Shown here: positions 17,488 to 24,185 of the stretch, piece by piece | Position numbering within the stretch: the first letter of the stretch is position 1 | Layout: every line of letters starts with the position of its first letter | NCBI RefSeq assembly: GCF_021441885.1 | Contig: NZ_CP090438.1 | Location: 3,162,001-3,226,000, forward strand | DNA length: 64,000 nucleotides | Reading direction: 5' to 3' | Source: Vibrio maritimus | Lineage (GTDB): Bacteria > Pseudomonadota > Gammaproteobacteria > Enterobacterales > Vibrionaceae | Translations under genes and position numbers: made by a program | Notes under the pieces: generated by a model | The model's database searches: none | What the model was told of the DNA's origin: nothing | What the model saw: only the letters and a program-made list of their open reading frames with translations

Positions 17488-17523
17488 ACAAAAACTCCGA
17501 CTTGCTTTCGCACAGTCGGAGTT
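17488..17523 (-). terminator. Terminator of dusA
   Basis: The stem AACTCCGACT/AGTCGGAGTT is followed by a U run on the minus strand, 28 bases after the dusA stop codon. It separates dusA from the sigma-54 promoter of pspG. Confidence 0.85.
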
Positions 17524-17550
17524 GGTATTTATCGCCAAATGATTGGTAAA

Positions 17551-18552
17551 TTACACATCCAGTTCAGATGGGATTTTTGCTAGTGCTGTTTCAAGCACTT
17601 CAATGCCAGCACCTTTCTTATGTGCATTTTCACTGATGTAACGACGCCATTGCCTTGCGCCTGGCATTGCTTGGAACAAGCCAATCATATGACGAGAGAT
17701 ATGACCAAGGTACGAGCCGTTAGAAAGCTGACGCTCAATGTACGGGTACATCTCTTCCACGATTTGCTTGCGCTTTTTCACTGGCGTGTCTAAACCAAAG
17801 ATAAGCTGATCAACCTGGGCGAGGATGTAAGGGTTCTGATACGCCTCACGACCGATCATCACGCCATCAAGGTGCTGCAAGTGCTCTAGAGATTCTTCTA
17901 GTGTTTTAACGCCGCCATTTACTGCCACATTCAGATGTGGGAAGTCTTTCTTAATTTGGTAAGCGCGAGGGTAATCCAACGGTGGTATCTCTCGGTTCTC
18001 TTTCGGGCTCAAGCCACTTAGCCAAGCTTTACGTGCGTGAATGGTAAACTGATCCACACCGCCCTTCTCAGAAACTGTAGACACGAACTTAGTCAAAAAC
18101 TCATACGAGTCTTGATCGTCGATACCAATACGAGTTTTTACCGTCACTGGAATATCAGCTACTTCACGCATCGCTGCCACGCACTCAGCCACTAAATCTG
18201 GTTCAGCCATCAGGCATGCACCAAAACGACCATTCTGTACGCGATCTGATGGACAACCTACGTTTAGGTTTACTTCATCATAGCCACGCTCCGCTGCGAG
18301 CTTTGCACAGGTCGCCAAGTCAGCTGGGTTTGAACCACCTAGCTGAAGCGCCACTGGGTGCTCTTCTTCGTTATACGCGAGAAAGTCACCTTTACCGTGA
18401 ATGATCGCACCTGTTGTTACCATCTCGGTGTACAACAAAGTTTGAGATGACAGGAGACGATGGAAGTAACGGCAATGTCTGTCTGTCCAATCGAGCATGG
18501 GCGCAACGGATAAGCGGTTCGCAGTGTATTTACTAGTTTCTTCAGGTTTCAT
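17551..18552 (-). CDS. dusA: tRNA-dihydrouridine synthase A
   Basis: FMN- and NADPH-dependent enzyme that reduces uridines 20 and 20a in the D-loop of tRNAs. The 333 residues show the family motifs: SVAPMLDWTDRHCRYF near the N-terminus, NVGCPSDRVQNGRFGACLM with the catalytic cysteine, and MIGREAYQNPY in the phosphate-binding region. The 5' end of dusA is a known integration site for prophages and islands that carry a dusA-type integrase, and here an integrase gene starts 110 bases away in the opposite direction. The first codons (about 1-15) may therefore come from the island. The gene itself is intact. Confidence 0.97.
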   Translation of the reverse strand: MKPEETSKYTANRLSVAPMLDWTDRHCRYFHRLLSSQTLLYTEMVTTGAIIHGKGDFLAYNEEEHPVALQLGGSNPADLATCAKLAAERGYDEVNLNVGCPSDRVQNGRFGACLMAEPDLVAECVAAMREVADIPVTVKTRIGIDDQDSYEFLTKFVSTVSEKGGVDQFTIHARKAWLSGLSPKENREIPPLDYPRAYQIKKDFPHLNVAVNGGVKTLEESLEHLQHLDGVMIGREAYQNPYILAQVDQLIFGLDTPVKKRKQIVEEMYPYIERQLSNGSYLGHISRHMIGLFQAMPGARQWRRYISENAHKKGAGIEVLETALAKIPSELDV

Positions 18553-18574
18553 AACGTGTTACTCGAAATCTTGA

Positions 18575-18594
18575 TACTGTATATATATACAGGA
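18575..18594. promoter_or_regulatory. LexA (SOS) box between dusA and the integrase
   Basis: The sequence TACTGTATATATATACAGGA contains an exact CTGT-(AT)4-ACAG core, the gammaproteobacterial LexA consensus. It lies 23 bases upstream of the dusA ATG and 69 bases upstream of the integrase ATG. A TTGATA hexamer directly abuts it at 18571-18576, as in the recA promoter of Escherichia coli, where the box fills the -35/-10 spacer; here the -10 side (GAACTT) is poor. Which of the two genes it controls cannot be read from sequence. Confidence 0.8.
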
Positions 18595-18626
18595 ACTTGC
18601 TAGAATTGCCCCCAAATGCCCCTATC

Positions 18627-18646
18627 AGTACGCATATAGTACGCAT
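18627..18646 (+). repeat. Direct repeat AGTACGCAT upstream of the integrase
   Basis: Two exact copies of AGTACGCAT start 11 bases apart (18627 and 18638), placing them on the same face of the helix just before the integrase ribosome binding site. Such spacing suits a protein-binding site, for example integrase autoregulation or an arm-type site. This role is inferred. Confidence 0.5.
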
Positions 18647-18662
18647 GGAAGGAGTAGGACAA

Positions 18663-19730
18663 ATGGCATCATTCAGCATTAAAAAACGCACACTGAAAAG
18701 CGGAGAGAGCCGCTTTACTGTAGACGTCGTCGTCAAAAATAGGTCGGTGATTATACACAGAGAATCGAAAACATTCAGAAAAAAAGAACATGCCCGTACA
18801 TACGGTACGAAACGGGTTAGAGAGTTAGAAGATCCGTACTCTGCAATGCAAAAATCCGTACCGCTATCCGTACTGCTAGATAAGTTTATGGAAGAACCTG
18901 ATTTATGGGATAAAACAGGCAGAACCAAGCAGTACGTAATTCGAATGCTCAGAGACTGCGACATAGCCAAAGTGGAGAGCGACAAGCTCCGAACTAGCGA
19001 TTTAATCGAGCACTGCAAAAACCGAAAAGCTGCTGGAGCTGGCGGTGCTACTATCTACCATGACATTGCTTACTTACGCTCTGTTATGAAGAAAGCCAAT
19101 CCAGTATTCAATATCTCAGCTAACTTTAATGTATTTGAGGAAGCAGTGCCCGTTCTTGTAGATATGGGCTTGGTTTGTAAAAGCCAAAAAAGAACTCGCC
19201 GCCCCACTGGTGAAGAGCTTGAAGCACTAAAACAAGGGCTGATTGAACGCCAGAACGCCAGAGCCAATGGACAAGCTCGCATCCCGTTTGTTGATATTCT
19301 TGAGTTTAGTATTTTGACTTGCATGAGGATTGGTGAAGTTTGTTCTCTGCGCTGGGAGGATATAAACGAAGAACATAGAACAGTAGTTGTACGTGACCGT
19401 AAAGATCCTCGCAAGAAACAAGGCAACCATATGATGGTACCTTTATTGGGTGAGTCTTTTGATATAGCAATGACGCAACCTAAAAGAAGCGAACTTATTT
19501 TCCCATTTAACTCTCGAAGTGTTACTGCCGGATTCCAGAGAGTTAGGAACAAACTCGGCATAGAGAATTTACGTTACCACGACTTGCGACGCGAGGGGGC
19601 AAGTCGACTATTTGAGAAAGGGTATTCTATCGAAGAGGTCGCCCTAGTAACTGGGCATCGTAACTTAAACATACTTTGGCAAGTATACACGCAGTTATAT
19701 CCGCACAAATTGCATGCTAAAACGTTTTAA
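18663..19730 (+). CDS. Tyrosine recombinase (integrase) of the dusA island
   Basis: A 355-residue site-specific recombinase that would insert and excise the island. The C-terminal catalytic domain shows R222 (CMRIGEVCSLRW), a beta-hairpin lysine near 251, H306 and R309 (YHDLRREGASRLF), H332 (LVTGHRNLNILW) and nucleophile Y342 (VYTQLY), so the active set is complete. The N-terminal part is a basic SAM-like arm and core-binding region. The frame opens at 18597, but the ATG at 18663 has AAGGAG at the right distance and is preferred. It is transcribed away from dusA, as in known dusA-integrated elements. Base composition looks more AT-rich than the core genes around it. Confidence 0.93.
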   Translation: MASFSIKKRTLKSGESRFTVDVVVKNRSVIIHRESKTFRKKEHARTYGTKRVRELEDPYSAMQKSVPLSVLLDKFMEEPDLWDKTGRTKQYVIRMLRDCDIAKVESDKLRTSDLIEHCKNRKAAGAGGATIYHDIAYLRSVMKKANPVFNISANFNVFEEAVPVLVDMGLVCKSQKRTRRPTGEELEALKQGLIERQNARANGQARIPFVDILEFSILTCMRIGEVCSLRWEDINEEHRTVVVRDRKDPRKKQGNHMMVPLLGESFDIAMTQPKRSELIFPFNSRSVTAGFQRVRNKLGIENLRYHDLRREGASRLFEKGYSIEEVALVTGHRNLNILWQVYTQLYPHKLHAKTF

Positions 19731-19876
19731 GTATCGCCGCCAAAGACTGTGTTTAGACAACTTAGGTGACAGTGATTTTTGCTATCGCTTTTACTACACT
19801 CATTCTATAAAAATTACATCGTATTTTGATAATGACATATAAATCAAGTTGACCATAAAGGAGCTCAACGGTTAGC

Positions 19877-19896
19877 TTTCGCCCAAAAGGGTGAAA
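19877..19896 (+). promoter_or_regulatory. Hairpin covering the ribosome binding site of the EAL gene
   Basis: The sequence TTTCGCCC-AAAA-GGGTGAAA folds into an eight-pair stem (one G-U pair) with an AAAA loop and ends one base before the ATG at 19898. The only Shine-Dalgarno-like sequence (AGGGTG) lies in its 3' arm, so the fold should limit translation initiation. Whether it is regulated is unknown. It lacks a U run and is not a terminator. Confidence 0.55.
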
Positions 19897-19897
19897 A

Positions 19898-20668
19898 ATG
19901 TCTATTCTAAAATACGAAAATATACGAAATGGAATACGTATATCTACAGACAACGAACAAGCAAGCTTTGTCGATTTAGAGTTTCTCTCACAACCTATAT
20001 CCTCCTCGAGAGAGTTGCACATCATAGGATACGAAGTCTTATCTTCTATAGAGAGTAGTTTCGGGGGGAACTATGAAGCTCAATCTTTCTTTGAGGATGT
20101 GAGTGATGAAACGATAAAGGCAGTGTTCATAGCGCAGTTAGAGGTCATTCAGCGTTTAAACAACTCTAGGCAGCACAAAAAGCCACTGTTTATGTCTTTA
20201 AACTTAACTTTATCTAGTTTGAACGATGATCTATTTGTCGAGAAAGTCGTAGCCATGTCCGAGACACCAATTGCAATCGAGGTAAACGAATACTCTTTGT
20301 CCTCTATGAATAGAGCTGTCTTACGAAACGTCAAAAAATTGCAGAGCAATGGACATGAAATTTGGTTAGATGACTACTCCCCTTCGAATGAAGATGCAAA
20401 CAGGACTCTAGGGGCGATTAAATGGGATAGGATAAAAATCGACAAATCATTCCTTTACCGCTCTAGCAACGACTTTCAACCCTTCAAGTCATTAGTGAGC
20501 TTGCTAAAAAATTATTGCCGCAAGGGAATAATTGTTGAAGGAGTAGAGTCCAAACACCAACAGCAATGTGTAATGGGGGATTCTGTTTATATTCAGGGCT
20601 ATGCCCTCGGTTACCCTTTACCATTGGTAAACGAAGAAACACTGTTAGAAAAAGGAATTGTTGATTAA
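19898..20668 (+). CDS. Divergent EAL-domain protein, putative c-di-GMP phosphodiesterase
   Basis: A 256-residue stand-alone EAL domain with no membrane segment or GGDEF part. The metal and catalytic residues can be placed: E46 (in EVL instead of EAL), N102 (SLNLT), E128 (IEVNEY), D158-D159 (WLDDYS), K180 (RIKID), E214 (VEGVES) and Q233 (IQGYALG). All are kept, so hydrolysis of c-di-GMP to pGpG is plausible. Departures are the missing arginine after EAL (EVLSS in place of EALLR) and a changed loop 6 (DDYSPSNED in place of DDFGTGYSSL), which could weaken activity or make it a c-di-GMP or partner sensor. Its stop codon overlaps the start of the AraC-type gene by one base, so the two are coupled. 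Confidence 0.85.
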   Translation: MSILKYENIRNGIRISTDNEQASFVDLEFLSQPISSSRELHIIGYEVLSSIESSFGGNYEAQSFFEDVSDETIKAVFIAQLEVIQRLNNSRQHKKPLFMSLNLTLSSLNDDLFVEKVVAMSETPIAIEVNEYSLSSMNRAVLRNVKKLQSNGHEIWLDDYSPSNEDANRTLGAIKWDRIKIDKSFLYRSSNDFQPFKSLVSLLKNYCRKGIIVEGVESKHQQQCVMGDSVYIQGYALGYPLPLVNEETLLEKGIVD

Positions 20669-21513
20669 TGCTGCAGTTAACCGGCAAAGCTAACTACAAC
20701 AGAGTTACTATCCTCAAAGAAAGTTTCACAGCAGGAACTCAGTCAACGAGCTACAAGTTGATCAGGATAAAGAATGCGGGAGGTTTTCTAGGGGGATTCG
20801 GTCGAGTAAAAGAGCTAGATGGAGATGCTGTCGCTTTCGTGAGTATTGGCATGCATTTTAATCTAGCCTTACATAGATCGTCGAAAGACAATATTATTGT
20901 AGACGTTATTGATATTACAAAAGAATACCTTCAATACACTTTATCGTGTATTCGCAAGCGTTCCTTGTCGAAGGCTACAGAAGACGTTGCTGCACACAAT
21001 GATTCTAATAGTATTTATCAATCACCTTCGGAGTTAGTCGGACAATTGTTCGACAGCTTAGAGCGTTTAGCGGCGTCTGAGTGCGATCTAAAAGAAGCTA
21101 TTTTTGACGCTGTCTTTTTTCGTATTATGGTTGAACTGTATCATGAGAGTCAGATTTTAGATGTAATCGAAGCTTCAGATTATAAAAACATTACTGACTG
21201 TATCTCCGAAACTATAAGCGAAGACCTGAGCAAAAAGTGGAAAGTAGAAGACATAGCTAATGCACTGAACATGTCTAAAGCGACGTTACAGCGAAAGCTA
21301 AAGGAGAGTGGGAGTGACTTCAGTCAAACAATTAATACTTGCCGCCTAGATCATGCAAGGAAATTACTAATGTACACAGATTTATCTGTCTCCCAAATCG
21401 CAGTAAAGTGCGGTTTTGATAGCCATGCTTATTTTAGCGCTCTGTTTAAAAAGAAGTATGGTATTGCCCCTCGGGAATTTAAGAGCTACGTCACAACGGG
21501 TCAAAGGACATGA
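20668..21513 (+). CDS. AraC-family transcriptional regulator
   Basis: A 281-residue protein. Residues about 180-275 form the two helix-turn-helix AraC DNA-binding domain: KVEDIANALNMSKATLQRKLKE, then LSVSQIAVKCGFDSHAYFSALFKKKYGIAPREFK. The N-terminal half does not show a clear cupin signature and is of unknown ligand. The start ATG lies in the TAATG overlap with the EAL gene. The pairing with an EAL protein suggests a switch in which c-di-GMP and a host or environmental signal act together, but targets are unknown. ToxT/UreR-like regulators share this domain order. Low GC compared with the core genes supports horizontal origin. Confidence 0.88.
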   Translation: MLQLTGKANYNRVTILKESFTAGTQSTSYKLIRIKNAGGFLGGFGRVKELDGDAVAFVSIGMHFNLALHRSSKDNIIVDVIDITKEYLQYTLSCIRKRSLSKATEDVAAHNDSNSIYQSPSELVGQLFDSLERLAASECDLKEAIFDAVFFRIMVELYHESQILDVIEASDYKNITDCISETISEDLSKKWKVEDIANALNMSKATLQRKLKESGSDFSQTINTCRLDHARKLLMYTDLSVSQIAVKCGFDSHAYFSALFKKKYGIAPREFKSYVTTGQRT

Positions 21514-21527
21514 TGACTCGCTCGACA

Positions 21528-21680
21528 TCAATTTGCTTTTTCGAGTTCCCGAACCCGCTCTTTTAACTCTGCGATCATCTGCTTTAACCACATAACATCT
21601 GTTTTAATTACTGCAACGATGGCTATCGCACTTCCAACTAGTGTGATAGCCAGTATTGCTATCGGTTCAAGCAAACTCAT
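21528..21680 (-). CDS. Small membrane protein with coiled-coil tail, phage-like (50 aa)
   Basis: A 50-residue protein (MSLLEPIAIL...). The first 25 residues form one hydrophobic helix (IAILAITLVGSAIAIVAVI), and the rest is a charged helix with heptad character (MIAELKERVRELEKAN). Its ATG overlaps the stop of the 68-residue gene upstream (ATGA). Such a fold is common among phage lysis and virion-membrane proteins, but I recognise no specific family. Confidence 0.6.
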   Translation of the reverse strand: MSLLEPIAILAITLVGSAIAIVAVIKTDVMWLKQMIAELKERVRELEKAN

Positions 21681-21883
21681 TTCCAACTCTTATACCCATC
21701 TCTTAGACACTCCCAAATACCAATCACGAACGGTGCAGCCACTCCAATCAAGCCCCCTACTTGCAAACCTTCAGGTGTCACGCTCGCCGTTAATAGTTCA
21801 GGGTGCCCCGTTGCCAGTGCCACACCTGCACCAATGAGCGCAAGCCCTTTCTTAGTCGATGTCTGTTTCAAATCTATTTTCAT
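21677..21883 (-). CDS. Small membrane protein, phage holin-like (68 aa)
   Basis: A 68-residue protein (MKIDLKQTST...). Two glycine- and alanine-rich hydrophobic stretches (GLALIGAGVALATG and VGGLIGVAAPFVIGIWECL) are separated by a short loop and followed by a basic tail (RDGYKSWK), the layout of small class II holins. A good ribosome binding site (GGAGT, eight bases before ATG) precedes it. It overlaps the 50-residue gene by ATGA and follows the 29-residue gene by 11 bases. The holin reading is inference from shape only; a tailless-phage structural membrane protein is the main alternative. Confidence 0.6.
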   Translation of the reverse strand: MKIDLKQTSTKKGLALIGAGVALATGHPELLTASVTPEGLQVGGLIGVAAPFVIGIWECLRDGYKSWK

Positions 21884-21894
21884 TGCTGTTACTC

Positions 21895-21984
21895 CTAGCC
21901 GTTGATGCGCTTCCAGATATAAGCGCTGATTAAAGCGGTCAAGATGCCAACCGCTAGACGTTGCATTACTTCTTTTTGGGTCAT
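21895..21984 (-). CDS. Very small membrane protein, phage-like (29 aa)
   Basis: A 29-residue protein: a polar start (MTQKEVMQRL), one short membrane helix (AVGILTALISAYIW) and a basic end (KRING). Its ATG overlaps the stop of a still smaller frame upstream (ATGA). The chain of ATGA overlaps on this strand argues that these minigenes are real and co-translated. Confidence 0.5.
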   Translation of the reverse strand: MTQKEVMQRLAVGILTALISAYIWKRING

Positions 21985-22049
21985 GCCAGTGCTACCCCTT
22001 GCGCTGCATCTTCTAATGAGTAGTAACGCCCGACTTCCATAATCGACAT
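21981..22049 (-). CDS. Minimal frame at head of the phage-like cassette (19-22 aa)
   Basis: A short frame (MSIMEVGRYYSLEDAAQG..., 22 residues, or 19 from the second ATG) ends in ATGA with the next gene. An in-frame stop codon lies ten codons upstream, so no longer protein exists. A GTG at 22056-22058 with AGGGG before it is another possible start. It could be a functional minigene or the last piece of a deleted phage operon. Confidence 0.35.
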   Translation of the reverse strand: MSIMEVGRYYSLEDAAQGVALA

Positions 22050-22193
22050 GGAATGCACTAGGCGAGTCCCCTACGACTCTCCATCAGTTTTCAAAGTCAA
22101 AATATTTACCATCATTCTCTCAAATACACAGAGTTTCCTAAAAAAGCGATGTTTGGTTAATGTATCGCCGACTTACTTTGTAGAGGCCGTATT

Positions 22194-22709
22194 ATGTGTT
22201 CGAATACTCCCCAAAACCGTTACCCTGAGGCAGGTAGTGACGCAATCCGTCACATAATTGATAGACGCATAAAGACGAATAAAAACAGATTCATAAGAAT
22301 TGATGAAGACAAGCATGTTGCTTTCGTAGTACCCCAAATTACCTGGTGCCCAATTAAACAAAATGGCTCTCTAAACAATGACCATTGGCACTACAACGTC
22401 GGTTTTGGATTCAGAGAAGCCCTCGACTTGCTCTACATCGAGAGAATCAGAAACAAACGTAAGGTTCGTCTATGGACCCAAGGCCCTAACATTGCATTCA
22501 AAGAAGGGGACTTCATTGAATCACGAGACAAAAATAAAGCGATTCAGGTTATCTATGCCGATGCGATGGGGTGGGATACAACTAAAAACAATATGTTCTA
22601 TGGCAGCGTCACATACAAAGTCTACGAACGTTCAATTAATGGGTTAGCAGTGACTAAACAAAATACTGCGACCCAATTAGAGTTCCTTGAAATATTAATA
22701 GGCGGCTAA
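22194..22709 (+). CDS. Island protein of unknown function (171 aa)
   Basis: A 171-residue soluble protein (MCSNTPQNRY...) that I do not recognise. It is rich in aromatic residues and mixed charge (HWHYNVGFGFREALDLLYIERIRNKRKVRLWTQG is one such region at about 64-97, quoted here only by its ends HWHYN and LWTQG). There is no signal peptide or membrane segment. The gene stands 25 bases before the BRCT-domain gene and is probably co-transcribed with it. Position on a mobile island makes a phage-interaction role possible, but nothing in the sequence proves it. Confidence 0.7.
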   Translation: MCSNTPQNRYPEAGSDAIRHIIDRRIKTNKNRFIRIDEDKHVAFVVPQITWCPIKQNGSLNNDHWHYNVGFGFREALDLLYIERIRNKRKVRLWTQGPNIAFKEGDFIESRDKNKAIQVIYADAMGWDTTKNNMFYGSVTYKVYERSINGLAVTKQNTATQLEFLEILIGG

Positions 22710-22734
22710 CTCACCTTTTAGGGTAAAACTTACT

Positions 22735-23304
22735 ATGACAATTTTTGAATTACTTGGCATTAAACCCGGCGAGGCTATTTCAGCTGATAACCCATGGTCT
22801 GATAGTGGCTACAGAGAAGTAATCCCTCTCGCTTTATCACGAAATGGTATTTCAATTCGAGCTATTGACTGCCGTTACGGTGATATTTGCTATGTTGGTG
22901 CGGACTGGGGGATCATCCTTGAAGATGGAAGTGAAATCAAACTCAGGGACTTCGCACTGATTAGCAAAAACCTCGAAGAATGGAATGAGCAGAAAGCCAA
23001 ACGGGAATCAGCTAAACAGAGGCTCGTTAAAGAGCCGTCTATGATGGATATAGAACGCGAGCTGGCAACATTCGATGAAGTGCTTTCAACCATCGATATC
23101 CAAAACTTGAAAGTTGCAATCACAGGTACTCTGCCGCTGCCACGAGCGAAATTCAAAAAACTACTTGAAGCCAAGGGGGCTATCGTAAATGGGTCTGTAA
23201 GTAGTCACACTTCATTGTTGTTCATGGGTGACACCGGTAAATATGAAGTTACAAGCAAAATGAAAAAAGCGCATGCATTAGGAGTTAGAATCATAACTCT
23301 CTAA
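22735..23304 (+). CDS. BRCT-domain protein of the island (189 aa)
   Basis: A 189-residue protein. Residues about 123-189 form a BRCT domain (LKVAITGTLPLPRAKFKKLLEAKG, then TSLLFMGD and KMKKAHALGVRIITL), the module found in NAD-dependent DNA ligases and in proteins that bind DNA ends or partner proteins. The first 75 residues look like a small beta-rich domain (ICYVGADWGIILEDGSEIKLRDFAL), and residues 80-105 are a charged helix. No ligase or nuclease motif is present. It follows the 171-residue gene by 25 bases. The 89 bases after its stop probably contain the end of the island. Confidence 0.75.
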   Translation: MTIFELLGIKPGEAISADNPWSDSGYREVIPLALSRNGISIRAIDCRYGDICYVGADWGIILEDGSEIKLRDFALISKNLEEWNEQKAKRESAKQRLVKEPSMMDIERELATFDEVLSTIDIQNLKVAITGTLPLPRAKFKKLLEAKGAIVNGSVSSHTSLLFMGDTGKYEVTSKMKKAHALGVRIITL

Positions 23305-23353
23305 CGTCGAATGGATGGCGCCGGAGCCGACTGTTTATCCTGCAGGTAAGTGT

Positions 23354-23386
23354 TATGCTCTACCTCTTGATGACCAAGGTAGAGCA
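23354..23386. repeat. Inverted repeat at the island/OMP boundary
   Basis: ATGCTCTACCT and AGGTAGAGCAT form a perfect 11 bp stem with an 11-base loop, eight bases before the stop codon of the outer membrane gene on its downstream side. There is no U run on either strand, so it may be a weak terminator or a transcript-end hairpin. Confidence 0.5.
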
Positions 23387-23393
23387 TTAGAAG

Positions 23394-23969
23394 TTAGAAG
23401 CGGTAATAGATACCAGCGTTGAAACCAGAGATCGTAGAGTTGAGGTCCACACCATCTTCTTCGAAATCAATATAAACACCGCGATAGCCGACAGTAAAAG
23501 CAAAGCCATTCTCTGCCTCGTAACCGAAATCTACGCCATATTGCCAACCAAGATCGGTCGAATCACTTGTCTCTCTATTCGCTGTAATTAGCTCCGTGGC
23601 TGTCGTTTTGTATTGTCCAATACCACCTACAAGACCAACATAGATTGGTAGATCTTTGATGTAGAACTTAGGCTTAAGATTCAAAGACACGCCTTGCCCT
23701 TCAAGCTTCAACACATTTTGGAAGTTAGCATCGCTTAAGTTTCTGTATTCCAGCTCAAAGCCAAGACCAACATTATCTGCCACCGCCATCTCATAACCAG
23801 CAAACAAAGCAAATGGCACTCCGTCTACATTTTCATTCAAGCTTATACCATTCATTTCAAGCTCTACTTTGTTGAATAGACCAACTTGCCCGCCGACATA
23901 AGGTGCATTTTGAGCGCCTGCGAAAGCTAAAGAAGGGGCTAATAGTGAGACTAATAAAAGTTTTTTCAT
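23394..23969 (-). CDS. Outer membrane beta-barrel protein (191 aa)
   Basis: The 191-residue precursor has a clear signal peptide (MKKLLLVSLLAPSLAFA, cleaved after FAFA-like AFA at about residue 17). The mature part alternates aromatic and polar residues in eight likely strands (PYVGGQVGLF, FALFAGYEMA, VGLGFELEYR, GVSLNLKPKFYI, IYVGLVGGIGQYK, LGWQYGVDFGY, FAFTVGYRGVYIDF, GFNAGIYYRF) and ends with phenylalanine, the signal for Bam-mediated insertion. It fits the OmpX/OmpW/OmpA-like eight-stranded group. The ligand is unknown. It stands between the island and zur, and could be core or island-borne. Confidence 0.85.
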   Translation of the reverse strand: MKKLLLVSLLAPSLAFAGAQNAPYVGGQVGLFNKVELEMNGISLNENVDGVPFALFAGYEMAVADNVGLGFELEYRNLSDANFQNVLKLEGQGVSLNLKPKFYIKDLPIYVGLVGGIGQYKTTATELITANRETSDSTDLGWQYGVDFGYEAENGFAFTVGYRGVYIDFEEDGVDLNSTISGFNAGIYYRF

Positions 23970-24185
23970 TCTAATACCTATTTAATTATTATATGCAACC
24001 GAGGGCATTAAATAGAAATAACGAATACAAATCAACCACCTAGAATAAGAAACAGTCCTCATATCACATTCATTACACTGAAATTTGATTAAAAGATCAT
24101 CTGGTGTCTCTTTGAACAATGAAACTAACGACCTATTGTGGGATTTAGTATAAAATGGGCGGAATTCGCTAAGATAGGTGGACAT

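Noticed and set aside
19898..20668. EAL gene as a pseudogene
   Set aside because: The frame is intact, coupled to the next gene, and keeps all metal and catalytic residues that can be placed.
22021..22050. AGTAACG...AATCGACATGG, which resembles the dusA 5' segment in reverse complement
   Set aside because: Only short words match and the segment is inside the coding chain of the minigenes, so I do not call it an attachment site.
23982..24185. 67-codon frame on the minus strand upstream of zur
   Set aside because: No ribosome binding site and it covers the promoter region shared by the outer membrane gene and zur.
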